DNA of 64,000 nucleotides from Oxyruncus cristatus. Taxonomy: Eukaryota > Chordata > Aves > Passeriformes > Cotingidae. Location of the stretch: the NCBI GenBank assembly GCA_013399855.1, contig VXAY01003155.1:936557-1000556 (forward strand), read 5' to 3'. Shown here one piece after another: positions 38,170 to 50,614 of this stretch. Numbering within the stretch: the first letter of the stretch is position 1; every line of letters begins with the position of its first letter. The notes below the pieces were generated by a model that had not been told where the DNA came from, made no database searches, and saw only the letters and a program-made list of their open reading frames with translations. Made by a program: the position numbers and the translations under genes.

Positions 38170-38341
38170 GAAAACAATGTAAACAAATAAATCGACAACT
38201 AATGCACATTCCCCCACTGCTCACTGTAAATAGATCTACAACTTTAGAAGAACACTTTATCCAACACATTGTCAACTCATTGTAAACACATCTACAACTC
38301 ATAAACAACTCATTACCCAGTATGTTGTCACCTCATTGCAA
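38170..38341. repeat. Degenerate 56-base tandem repeat
   Basis: Unit A at 38220-38275 begins CTCACTGTAAATAGATCTAC and unit B at 38276-38331 begins CTCATTGTAAACACATCTAC. Both are exactly 56 bases, share the ATCTACAACT core and end TTGTCAA or TTGTCAC. A third start, CTCATTGCAA, follows at 38332-38341. A more diverged, shorter unit with TGTAAACAAATAAATCGACA precedes at about 38170-38219. Not part of any element I recognise. Confidence 0.8.
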
Positions 38342-41300
38342 TTAAAGTTGAATGCTAACTGTACTGCATTTCCCTGAACTGAATCAATTCAAAGGCCTGG
38401 AAGAAAACGTCTAGATGTATTAGTCAAATAAGTTTCAGGACTTTTAACAATATCTTCCAAAGTAATTGGAGTTTTCCTTGCAGTTTTTAATGTAAAAATT
38501 GAACAAAATTGCATCCCTTCTTATTCTAGCTCACACCTACCTTTATTTAGTTAGATTTTCAATTACATTTACCACTTTCTATGGAAATTTTTAAAAGGAG
38601 AAAAGAATTGCCCAAAAGGTTGAAAAGTCACAAGTTTACTTGGCATTGTTCTGCCTAAATTATATTAAACAGTCTTACTTATTAAGATATTATTTACTTA
38701 CCAGCTCCCTACGCTTCTTGAAATTTCTACCTTCTTTTTAAAGCATGGTAGGCATTAATTTGTGTGTGATTGCTTATGAACAAACTTCAACACCTTTCAA
38801 AAATAGCTTTGCTATTGAATAATCCCTTTACCTTGAAGAAAATATGAATAAGCTTTATGTGTAGTAGGCATAAATCTGAAGATTAGGCCTACAACAACAT
38901 CTGGATTTAAGAGCAAACTTCATATGCATTAGACTGCTGATTGTGGCACAGCTTATGAGTATTGGAAGTATCTTACATTGCTTCCACAAACTCTTGTGGG
39001 AAATGGGAATGAATACAGAGCGGCTGAAATAACATTCAGGAAAGTTAATGATAATGTGGGATGGAGAAAGAATTATTTACTATCTATATTTATTACAAAT
39101 ACCAACTCACTTTTGTGTAAAAAAGTTCATTACGGAATTTCTAGGTTAGCACTGAGAGCTGTAAAGACCTTTCTCATGACTTTTTGATATTTTCCCCCTC
39201 ATATATGAACTATGCAAATGTAAATATGTAAATTTTTCTTCCTAATCAAGCCTAATGTAGTCCTTACGAACTCTGAAAGTTATTTCCCAGATATAAATAG
39301 TTAAGGTGATACAATGTGCAGCTGAAAAAGAAACAATTCAAAGTATTTGATAAATATTTACACTTGAATTTAGAAAGTTGTTTTGTATTCTGTTGGCATC
39401 TCATTAAGATATGGTTATGAGACAGAAACCTGTCTAGTTTAGGACATCTAATGACTATAGTTTTCTGTTAAAATTAAAAAAATGGAAACTTGCATTTCTA
39501 ATGCCCTATTTTTTAATCACATATATCATAAAACATTAAAACGCCATTCAAGGATGTCATGCTGTCTCTAAGCCTAAGAGTAGGGTTATATTTCTGTTTA
39601 AAAGTTATAATTTAACTCGATCACTTATTATGGTCTTGATGAGAAAATTCCTCAGTTGTTTTTCACAGAAGATAAGGCCAGATTTTTCACAGTGGTTAAT
39701 TCAGACCCTGGTCGATAGTAGGTCATATTACCCTAGAAGACACCAAAAAACTTAGAGTTGAATAAATGTAAGACTTTGGGATATAAAATTAAATTTAAAA
39801 AAAATGAACAAAAAAAAAGAGAGCTATTTAACTCAGGCTTTTTGGAACTAAGAAACCATACTTCATAATTCAAGAGTTTGCTTCTAAGTTTTAATTTAAT
39901 CACTGTAACTTTTCATTTATTCTTATTTTTGCTTATGTGTCATTGGATGCAGATATTCTGAAAATATTCAAGGTACTGAAAATCATCCCCACCAAAATAT
40001 TGTAACCTACCTTCTGGGTTGTACATTCTAAAACAGACTGACAAAGGAGAGAAAAGAAACCAGAATTATAATGTGCCTTTCTAAATGTAAAAGGAATGCA
40101 ATAAATCAGAGACATGAACATCTAATTCTTCTCAGAGAGGAATTAAATTTTTATTTAAATGTTTTTTCATGACTGTCATTTTCTTTTCTCTGTAGGGCTG
40201 AGCAACCCACTGGAAGGGAATTAATAACTTCTTTTAAAATTGCACAAGTATTCAAGTACAGTTCTGATTTTACTTTGTGAGTTCTACACACTGCAAAAAA
40301 GTTGTGGGGGTTTTTTTGTTTATTTTTGGTTGTTTTGGTGGTTTTGGGTTTTTTTTTAAGATGGACAGTTTAACAAAATTGAGAGAAACCTTATTCAACC
40401 ACCAAAATGTTTATATACCTACACCAAACTCAGGTCAATAGAAACTTTCACTTCAGTGCCTAATATTTACCAGACTTTTACTATAACCCTAAAGACTTCC
40501 TTCTTGCTGCTTAAAACTATTTTAAAGTTTTGATCAACTGCAGTATTTTCTATTAGAAACCAAGTTCTAATCTTTGGCACAGGCCTTTTCTCAAATATTT
40601 TAATGAAAATAAGTCCTTGGATTAAAACTTGTATCCTTCACAAGTTTTGTTGTATCTATTAAATGTAATTTTATTTTCTAGACAGAAGGTCTAAAGCAAA
40701 TCCAGAAACCCTTAGGATAACTGATCTCTGTTTTCCTAACATGCCTCCAAGTTGTCTTTGTTGTATTTGGCAAAATATTTGCACCTGTTTCCTCTACAGA
40801 CCTGATACCATCAGAGAAATTGACTTACTCTGGATGTGATGTCTACATTCTATTTTGAAGTATCAGAATTCCAAGATTGTACCAGTATTTATCAGATAGA
40901 TACCTCCTTTCTTTGCACTTACTTATGTGAACTGGAAGACAAATGTTTCTCTGCTCTTTAATGAATTTAACAATTTAAAGTCATTGATACGTTGTATAAT
41001 TGACAATTTTATAAAGAACTAAGTTTATGCAGGGTTCTGTCAGCACATACAGAGCTGTTGAAGGTAAAATAAATCTCCCGTAATAACAGTGAATACTTTC
41101 CTGAGGTGCATTCTTGGTGATGCACACGATGTCATGCAGCTATTATGTCAAGGCTGAATACCTTCCTAAAGGATTTCAAAAGATATGTTAGATTTGATCC
41201 AGAAATTACTGTGTGCCATATGAGCAATACTGTTTTAGACAAGACATTGCAGCTGAAGATCAAGATATGTTGTCTGATTAAAGTCATTGAGAATGAGCAA

Positions 41301-42050
41301 TTTTCACTTTCCCATACATCAGCAACAATACTGAATGTTGTTGACCAAATAAGGCAGTTGAGAGTGCAGATATTCCCTAGTCAGCTGCACTGATCTTCTT
41401 CAGAATCTTGAGCAGATACAGTAGATGGCCTCTTCTTTGAGAGGTGTAAGGAAATGGTAGGTGACAGAAATCACCATGTAAGATTAGAATTCATATTTGC
41501 TACAAACACATAGAAAAAATACAGGCCTGAAAATCAGCTTTATTCCTGGTTTGGTAGGCTTAAATTCCTGTGTATTGTCCATGTATTCACACTCTGAATT
41601 GTCTTTATTTTCATCTGAAGTAAATGTTAAGAAAGGCAAGCAAAATCTCCTTAAGACCAGAACATGATGTCTTTCCTACTATCTGTATCAGCTTTGTTTT
41701 ATAATAATAACCAGTATTGTAAGAGAAGGTACACTGTATAGCAAAATATATTACTTTACTTACATGGGTTCACAGTTATAGTTTATCACCCATGTGGTCC
41801 AACTTGTATGACACAGATCAGGCCCTGACATTGTAAAATCCCTGCTGCAGAACTACCTGTGAATAGTAAATAAAAACAATTTAGCTGTGATGGACATATT
41901 TTTATAACTGCTGCCAGTGAAAATGAATAGATGACAGTTCTGCATAGACTGCCTAGCCTCCCCTAACAGGGGAAGGAGCTGAGGATAATTTTCCACTATT
42001 TTATTATGTTCAAGAAATTAGTAAAAAAATATTCCCAAGAAATATTTCTT

Positions 42051-42076
42051 CTTCCTAAAATTTCTTCCTAAAATTT
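42051..42076. repeat. Perfect two-copy 13-base tandem duplication
   Basis: CTTCCTAAAATTT occurs at 42051-42063 and again at 42064-42076. It directly follows the 14-base palindrome AAGAAATATTTCTT (42038-42051). Confidence 0.92.
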
Positions 42077-42254
42077 CAGTTTTCCCTCCCTTCCAAATTT
42101 CTTGAAGCTCAAATTACCTGTGCCTCACTTCTTGCCCTTGAATAACTTGTTCAGCTCATGTAGTGAGCAGTTTTCTCAGATCAGTTCACAAGCCTCAATA
42201 TCTTCAACAGTGGATTGCTTGCCCATGATATTAGGGGCAGAAAGGTGAAGTCTA

Positions 42255-42296
42255 CTTGTTCTTTGGAGAGTTAAGTTCTTGTTGGAGAGTTAAGTC
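42255..42296. repeat. Imperfect two-copy tandem duplication
   Basis: CTTGTTCTTTGGAGAGTTAA at 42255 is repeated from 42278 as CTTGTTGGAGAGTTAAGTC, with a three-base length difference near the CTT. Confidence 0.85.
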
Positions 42297-43369
42297 CGTC
42301 AACATCTACACTGTCTATGACTTTTCCCTGCAAAAGACTGAGAAAAAAGTTAGTAAAACTTTCTAACTTTAAAAGGTAATTATGAAAAAAATCATGTTTC
42401 AATATGCTGCAAATTTATGAAATAACTAGGAATAGCGTTGGCCACCAAAAAGCTCTGTTTCCTCCTGGTGACAGTGCCTTACTGTTAGAGACAGAGAAAA
42501 CCTCCAAAAAATACTTAAATAAAAAAGCTTTAATATTTCCTTCAGATGGGTCTGAAAAAAACCTACAGAATCCGATCCACCAAAAACACCGATATTTGGA
42601 ATCCAAACCTGGTTTCAAACTTTCTTTATGGTCTCCATTAGAAACAACATTCCTGAGTGTCATCAATGTTTGACTGTATCATAATCTCAGTCTTGCTTGT
42701 CTGTTCATATGACCTGGATTTCTCTCCTTTTCAGCATTGTCTGTCTTGTCAGCATTTTGTAAGTCAAAGGACAATACAGATCCCATCAAATTTCAATTAG
42801 TTCTAGGGCAAGCAGCACACCACTTGGAAACATTTTGCCCCTTCAGGCAAAGATAGTCTTGGGGTGTGTGAGGCAAGGAGAGTGGTCATGAGCACATATT
42901 ATTTGCAGCTCATTAAAAAAGGAATAAGTGTATAGATAAAGATTAGATGCGTATAATCGTGTAGATAAGCATTCGATTCATTGAGATGAACAAAATATTT
43001 GAACCATACACAGGCAGCACCAGTGCTGTGGTATGTGGTCCCATAGTCAATGAAATTGTCTGCAGGGCTTCCTCCCTCAAACTAGTGATGTTAAATTAGG
43101 GATGCAGCCATGCTGACAGAAAACACGGAAGAATTGAAGAGTAGGCCACTGATTGGTGAAGGAGTCCAAAAAAGAGCTAATAAAGAATACAAGGATAATC
43201 TAGGTTTTCTTGCATCCAGAAAACCTTGAAAATTTTGTTGCTTATAAGTGAAACACTACAGAAAGGCATTAAATGTTGCAAGAAAATCCTAATTCTAGGA
43301 TTCCAGATAATGTTGAACTGCAAACTCTGCATGTAAACTGTTAGTCATACTACTGTTCTTTCCTTTAAG

Positions 43370-43396
43370 AAAAAAACAAAACAAAACAAAAAAAAG
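43370..43396. repeat. A-rich AAAAC low-complexity tract
   Basis: Runs of A interrupted by single C residues, with no element attached. A similar tract lies at 51667-51697. Confidence 0.9.
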
Positions 43397-45404
43397 AACA
43401 AGTTAAAAATAACCCCAACATATTTTTCCTCTTAGTTTTATTTTGTGATGTATTACATTTTCATGCCATAAACTTGGTTTTGTCTCTGTTATTATAATCT
43501 CATTTATCCTTGAAGGTATGTGTGACTTCTGTTTCTTCAGATTCTATTACAAATGCTCATAGCATCTGTCTGAAGTGAGTTTTCTTTCAGCTAGGTTTTT
43601 TTATGACTTTACTGTTTTGCCTACAATGTGCTCTTGAGCATGTATTTGGCATTGTTCTGTACTTTAGCCTCTTCTAAATTCTTATCTTCGTTTATCACTA
43701 GTATAATAATCAAGCCAGGAATCTAACCATTTCCCACTGTAGTTATCTGGACTTTTATATTTTGTAAGCAATGCCCTGGGATAAGAATTTGTAGTATTTT
43801 TGTCCCAAAAATGGGTTCTTTCACCCACTGTGAAAGAAGCCTGTCTCCACACATATCCTACTATCTATTCCAGGCTTGTCAAATATTTGGCTTTTCAAAT
43901 ATTCTGACCCATTGAAACTAATGGCTTCATTCCCAGAATTAGAATTTCACAGTTTTGAGGGTTTAAGCAATCTAAATTATCTAAATTGTGTCATAGCAGT
44001 GACTATATGGCATCAGTACTAAATTCCTTATGGGGATATATGCTTTATTTGCTTGTCATACAAAGTAGAATTTAGTCCTATTATGTACAGCTGATGTAAT
44101 TTAGATACTATGAGTTGACTTTTCTGTTCAGATTTACAGATTAACAGATTAGAAAAGATGATTCAGAGTAACAGCAATGCTAAAATTACTCTCGGGACAG
44201 GTGGAAGAAAGCAGGTAGGTGAAGGGAGCAGGATAGTTTAAAACTGATCATTTTGCCTATTTATGAAGAGATCTACAATAACGAGACCTCACTGAAAAGG
44301 TATCGCAAATATATTTTAACTGAGGTTTGGGGTCAAATAGCAAAAGGTGCATACAGTGTTTGTATTCTCTGATTTCCATGTTACTCGCTCAGAGTAAATT
44401 GCATACATATAACAGTGTTCCTTGTTCCTTCTGTCTGAAACCTCAACATTAAAAAAACCCAGCAAATGTTCTGCTTTGAAATTTCAGTTCAGGCAGCTGA
44501 AACAAAAGGCAGAAAACTGCAACACTATGTGTAATAACTAAACCTCTTGTTACATGCTGATGTATTAAATATAAAACATTTTCATTTCCTTTGTATAGGA
44601 AATTCAATAGGAACTGAAAAAGGGGTCAACCAAGTACTGTGACTCCCACTATAAAATGTGAGTGGTGCTAATATTCCTTTTTTAACTCTCATGTGATTGC
44701 AAAGAACCAAACAGATAAAATATAGCTTTCATAAAACTGGAGGTTTGGTGGAGAAGTAGCATGAGAGTTGGGCAGGCGACTTGCAAACGGAGGGCTGGCC
44801 AAGAGTTTAGATTTATGCTATGGAATAGAAGTGGTTTTCTCCTGAGGTTTTCTTGAAAATATCACTGCATGTGGTCATGTCGGTTTACTGGCATATTTTC
44901 CCAAGGTTTTTTTTAAAGTGAAGGGGGGGAGAAGGAGAGGGAAGAAGTCAGTTTCTTTTAGAAACACATCAGTGCATTAGTAAAGCATATAAAAATGCTT
45001 AATATAAATAGCACAAATGGTAATTTTAAACATTCATGCATATCCAAATTTGGACTGAGGAACTGTTAAGAAACTATGGGAAATGTTACCAGACCAGAGT
45101 TGAAAATTTATTTTATTTTTGATGGAGTGTTTATAGTGTCACATATTTTATCTCCACAGATTTCAGATGTCACACATCAAGACTAAAAAATTCTAGGGAC
45201 CAAAATGTCAATTCAAATGTAATTTTACAGAATTTTTTCTTGCCTACTTATTTGAAATTCAGACTGAATTCAGACATAGGTATTTTAGTAGTTGAACTAC
45301 ATTATTCCATATACTCAATACAATTTTAACTCAGAAACAAGAGATCATGACAGAAATTAGGGAGAAAGCTTACAAGTAATAAAAGCCTATGAGCAATTCT
45401 AGTA

Positions 45405-45530
45405 GAATTTAATTACACAAAGGGTAGCTGAATTATGGAACACATTGCTGAAGGCAGCAATAGATGCAAGAATTATAAATCAGTTCAAGAAAGAGCTCAG
45501 AGAAAGGAAATCAAAAAGTAAAACAAAACA
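45405..45530 (+). mobile_element. Possible ancient CR1/L3-like LINE 3' piece
   Basis: AGCTGAATTATGGAACACAT, TGCTGAAGGCAGCAATAGAT and CAGTTCAAGAAAGAGCTCAG recall the segment before the 3' end of old CR1/L3-type LINEs. There the element encodes a 'WN.L…..VVEAA……I..FK..L' pattern. The similarity is by eye, low and short. It could equally be unique sequence. Confidence 0.3.
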
Positions 45531-47639
45531 GTCCCTTTAAAAACATCACAGGGTTAAATGGGGCAGGCCACAGCAGACTCAACAGTCAAGCCCTTTTTCT
45601 TTGAATGTTCTTGTGTTTCTGAGAAAAAAAATTAAATAGTCCCTCAATAGATTTCCATAATGGCTGTAGTTCCAAGTACCAGAAATACATGAGTGTGTCT
45701 TTTGTGCTTTACCTGTGCTTACAGAATTTTGTTGCATTTCCTTTTATTTCAAACTTCATTTACACCTGCACTGATATACATGACTCTGGCAGTATAAAGC
45801 AGCCATGAAGTAAGTGTAAATATGATTTATACTCCCTTTACACTACCAAAGTGATGTATAGTATCCTTAGGGAATGTGGAATCATGCCCAGTGCACAGGA
45901 AACAGACACATAAAATCTGTTTAATTTCATTTAACAAGAACATTTCTATTTCATGGGGTTTTATATAATTTTAAGACTCAAATTCATTTCTTCTCCTTAA
46001 AGTAGACTAAAAGAACAGAAATCAGTGTTCTCAGTGTATTAATATTTCATTAATCCTATGTATATATAAAAAATGATGGTTTATACCTACACATCTAAAC
46101 AAATCACTACTAATAGATCCCTGTTAATTTTTCTCATCTGCAATATTTGTAGTCTTAGGAATATTAAATATAGAAAGAATGAGTAAGTGAAGTAATGATT
46201 ACTCAGAGTGATTACAGTGTCATCATTTTGATATCAAAACAAGCATTTCAGGGATGATTACTGAATAATTGATCAAGTACCTGACTAAATCCTTTGCATA
46301 TTTGCAGCGTTGATCTTAAGGTTGATTAAACAGAAACAAAGAAATAAAACTCTGCCTTATATGTAAGAAAATTAACAAAACAGGATCTCCTGGAAAATCT
46401 GTGTTTGCCTGATTTGAATTTACACTCACAATAATTTTATGGTAAAAATGGTGAGAAAATAGACACACATATTTTTTGGCAGGTATATTCACACTTTTTT
46501 GAATGCTGTCCGTGGGAGACATTTCAGTCTGAGTCGAAAACAATATTATTTGATTCTCTGGGCCTCAGTAACATGTATTTTTTTCAGTTGTTTGAATATC
46601 AGCATGGAAAGAAGTCCTTGTGAGGGGTTGCAGCAATATTGCTTCATGTCCTCTTTTAAATGTATTACACTGATGCCTGAACACTTAAGCAAAAAAATGG
46701 AATCAGGTGCTTAAAAAATTAAAACTGAAGGGTTTTTTTCCCAATTATTTAAAATTACTTCCATAAGGACTTAAGATGCTGGCACTACAATGGCTGGAAT
46801 ACTAGTAGCCTTGCACAGCACATTTGAGATGTTATTGTCATCAGTACTGATCCCTGTAATTTCTGTGGCATTCAGAATCTGGGGTGCTCAGTGACTCAGA
46901 AAACCAGGCCTTTAATTCTACGCAGATACTGAATATGTCCCTATACACCTCTGAAATGTAATTGAAAACACAGAAGCAAAAAAACAGATTTAGGACCCCA
47001 TTTCTTTAGAATGGGGGTGCACTGTATTATAGAGTATCAAATTGTAGAAATCAAGTCCAATTGTCCCGATTTATTTAGTTTAAACAGCTTTTTATTAACA
47101 TTTGATTTAATTTCACTGTAATGAAAAAAATTCGGGGTTTGGTTTAGGTTTTTTGTTTGCGGCTTTTGGGGTTTTTTTTATTTTTTTTTTTAAACAAGGC
47201 AATTATTCATTCTAAAATAGAAACTGATTGAAACAAAAAAAATCATAATTTGTATTAAAGTTAGAATGGAATGCCAGATTTAAAGTGATTGTGCATGGCA
47301 GCAATATTTTGCTTTACACCTGTGAACATGGATTTTTCATAGCAAAGAGAGGTAAAGGATTAAGAAAAATCCAGAAGAATAAATAAAAGTGAAGAAACTG
47401 CTGATGCAGCCATAGATGAGGAATAGCTTTCTTTTTAGATTTATGCATGGGAGACAAAGAAATCTATATGAGCTTCTGACTGTATCTTCCTTCCCAGAAC
47501 TTATGTTTAAAAAAGCGAAAATTTAACGTAATTGCTTTAACATTATTTTACACAAGCACTTTTTCATTCTGTCCTATTGATTTACTTCTTCTCACTTTCC
47601 TTGCCCTTGTCAAAACTTCATGCATGCCTCCCAAGCACA
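45531..47639. other. Unique AT-rich non-coding DNA
   Basis: No recognised gene or repeat except a T/G-rich low-complexity tract at about 47131-47192. The open frames at 46316-46543 and 46499-46714 show no known domain. Confidence 0.5.
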
Positions 47640-49800
47640 GGAACAGAAATCAGCATTGTCTTGTTTTGACTGCCATTGCTTTGCGATCTTAAATGGTCTC
47701 CCAACCCTTTTGTCAATATTTATTGATGGGATCCACAGGCGCTTTGAGTGATCCCACTCTTGAGGGGCATAAACCAATGGCAAGCTGGGAAGGCAAGAAA
47801 AGGGGGGCCTGCTCCAGGCAAGAACTGGTTAGGAAATATCAGAAAGCTCAGGAGCCATTGACAAACTGTCAAACATTTCAAACCCTTGATTGTTTCTCTG
47901 GCTAATGGCATGCTAAACAGAACCATTATCTCCCCTAAAGCGGAAACTGATACATATACATATATGCACAACACATGCATGTATGCTCACCTCCATGCAG
48001 CCATACACACTCAAATAGTCTGCAGGGAAATTAAGCAACACCAATGAAAACATGTACAGAGAAAGTTCTTGGATAAATTAACAGCGCAATTACATTACAT
48101 GACATTCCAGAAGATGGATGAGAAAATCTTGGCTGGTATTACATTCTGTTTTCAAATTGCAATTTATTTGAGGGTTTTAATGGATGCCTTATTAAAACAT
48201 CTCAGCATTGGTCAGGTTTCAGAGCATGTCAGAGTAGCCCATGATTGATGACACCCTCTGCTGCTTCCCCTGCACATTTGCAGGGAATTTAAGCAAAGAG
48301 GGAATGAACAGAGGCTCAGATTCGTATTGATCGTGTGAAGGTGCACTGCCTGAGAGCACAGTCTAATAACATTCTCTTAGCTGAACTGCCTCACATGAAG
48401 GCATTTATTACAAGAACTAAAATGTTATATTGCTCAGGATAGGAGAACATTGTACAAACAAAAGAGTAAGCAACCAACAAGAGAGGGAAGCAGAGAAAAA
48501 GAGAAAGAAAGAAATATAAATGTGTAACTTCAGCTATGAAGTGCTATTATCTCCTAAAAGCATATTTCAGACAGCCAAAAGAATGATAAATTTAACTGTT
48601 TTCTATGTATAGATATAAAAGAATTTTCTGAAGAAAAACCGGAGACAGCAATTTCCCTTTTTTTCAAGTCCATCTCATTTAGATGAGATCCTGTAATTAT
48701 ATTGGTGGCAATGAGGGTGGAGGTCAGAGCTAAACACAATTAGGATTTTGAACATCAAAATGGATAGCTTGACATTAATCATTAGACCATCTAATGTCTT
48801 TCTTCATCACTTTAAGTACTATATACTGTAGTTAATTGATCTGACTGTCACCCATTATATAAGTGAAAAGCACTTGTACCTAACCAGTGTAAATCTTAAA
48901 GAATCCCCTACACTTTTAGAGGGCAGCTTCTTGACAGATCTGGACTAGCCCCGCATAATACAAGAAACATTTCCTCTTGTGCTATGAGACGTGCAAGCTA
49001 CTTGACTGAAAAAGAGGAAATTTACATGATTTCAAACTGCAAATACACTGCTGGCTTTTACCTCCCAGAACACTCTATTAAAGAAATCCATGTAAGTAGT
49101 TCATCACATCAGCAATGTTTGGTTAACTGAAACTATTTTTTTTTCATTGTAAATGGAGTCAAGCTGAAGGTAAAATGAGATAATCAACTACAGATTTGGT
49201 AGAGTAGAAATACCATTGCCCCTAGGTACCGCAAAACACAATACTGATTAAAAATAAAAATTTAGGTTGGGCATTACTGTCCAATTTTTTCAGATGCCGA
49301 GTACTTGTCAGTACCACTGTTGTGGATGTATCCTATTTACTTTGTCTTTCTCTAGGCCTGCAGGAAGCTCTCAGTATCATCTATGATCAGATCTCCAAAA
49401 CACTGCCCAAATATCTATGCTTGGGGCTTTGTTAAGTACTGCCTCATATGTCATCACTGCCTCTGGCTGTTTGCAACTCTCATATTATTCCAGTTTCAAT
49501 TCCAGGTCTAAAAGATTATTTGTTTGACCTGCCTTGCTCGTCATTATCTGAGCTGCTAATTTTATTATTCTGTTAGCACCCTGGGCTGCATGGTATAAAG
49601 GGACACTATAAAAGTGTAGTTTGATTATATTGGAATCATTCAGCATCACAGGCTCAGCAAACAAAATGCAGCACTCCCACCCACACTGCTATGATAGCAA
49701 AGAAAAGGGAGTAAAGGAGAGGGGGAAGGGAGGATAAAAGCTGTAAGAAGGATAAATAGGAATAAAAAAAACATTGTGGTTGAACGGCTTTACAAATTCT
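47640..49800. other. Repeat-poor block, candidate conserved non-coding sequence
   Basis: About 2 kb with no transposon remnant and almost no long homopolymer (one T9 at about 49136), and a more even base mixture than its surroundings. Segments such as 48100-48440 and 49540-49700 have the texture of vertebrate conserved non-coding elements: homeodomain-like ATTA/TAAT cores mixed with moderately GC-containing words. This is an impression and not a measured result. Open frames inside (47693-47905 plus, 47720-47980 minus) overlap on opposite strands and are not called. Confidence 0.25.
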
Positions 49801-50478
49801 CTCAGGCTAGGATGAACAAATTTCCTATGAGCCTATTGGAATTACCTGGTACTCAAAGCAGTTTTAAAAAAAATAGTAAAAATAATGTGAAGAAATCAGA
49901 AACTGCAAAACCTTGCTGATTAGAAACAAAATATGACAGCTCTAAGTCTCTAGTTCCAAAAATTAACTTAAAAAATTTGACTAGGATTTAGAAACCTAGG
50001 TCAGAGCATCAAGACTTGGTCTAAACTTAGACAATTCACCATGTTTCTACTGTTTTTAATTCAGTGTTCCCACTTCTTTCTGCTACTTTTTTTCCATCTG
50101 TTTTTAAACATCCCTTTTTTAAACATTTTAAACTTGGATGAGCATCTAAGAAAATCAAATCATAAATTACTTTTGTAAGTTTATTTTAAATATAGATAGG
50201 GTCCTTTAATATTTCCCATATTTACCATTAGACATTCTTTTGAAGTATTGACTTCAGAGTAATTATTGGGTTCTCCTGCTTTTGCTTCTGAGTTTTCCGC
50301 TTCTCCTCACTTCCCTTTTTTACTTTCTAGGTAACTGGCAAAATCAACTTGAACTTTTCGAAGGAAAAGGGATAAATTTTAATTCTTTACTTTTGTGGTT
50401 TATGCTACTCTCGATAATGCAGACATGATGCTTGTTTCATTGTTGGAGAAGCATTAAAATGGTTGCCTCATATTGCAG
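49801..50478. other. Unique AT-rich non-coding DNA
   Basis: No recognised repeat or gene. Confidence 0.5.
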
Positions 50479-50614
50479 GCATTTTATAGCATAAGTAGAA
50501 TGCTTTCTGAAACAGAAGACTTCATATACTTCAACCAGAAAACTTACCGTTGTGACCAGCCTGCTGTGACTGTTTCTGATCAGTACCCGTATCTCTTAAG
50601 CAAGCCATGCACAG
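50479..50614 (+). other. Weak exon candidate (136 bases) with AG/GT borders
   Basis: The stretch is preceded by CCTCATATTGCAG and followed by GTAACC after CACAG, so it has an acceptor-like AG and a donor-like GT. One frame is open from before the acceptor (50473) to 50655 and reads through 45 codons with a mixed, protein-like composition: SETEDF, then TYRCDQP and SDQYPYLLSKPCT. The length is 45 codons plus one base, so it would end in phase 1. Against it, the pyrimidine tract before the acceptor is poor, I recognise no family, and a 60-codon open frame is common by chance here. Confidence 0.2.

Larger units (their letters stand above)
38342..45404. other. Unique AT-rich non-coding DNA
   Basis: About 7 kb without a recognised transposon or gene. 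It holds T/G-rich tracts (about 40302-40358), an A-rich AAAAC tract (43370-43396) and two small tandem duplications at 42051 and 42255. Open frames reach 89 codons (42404-42673) and show no known domain. Confidence 0.5.
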
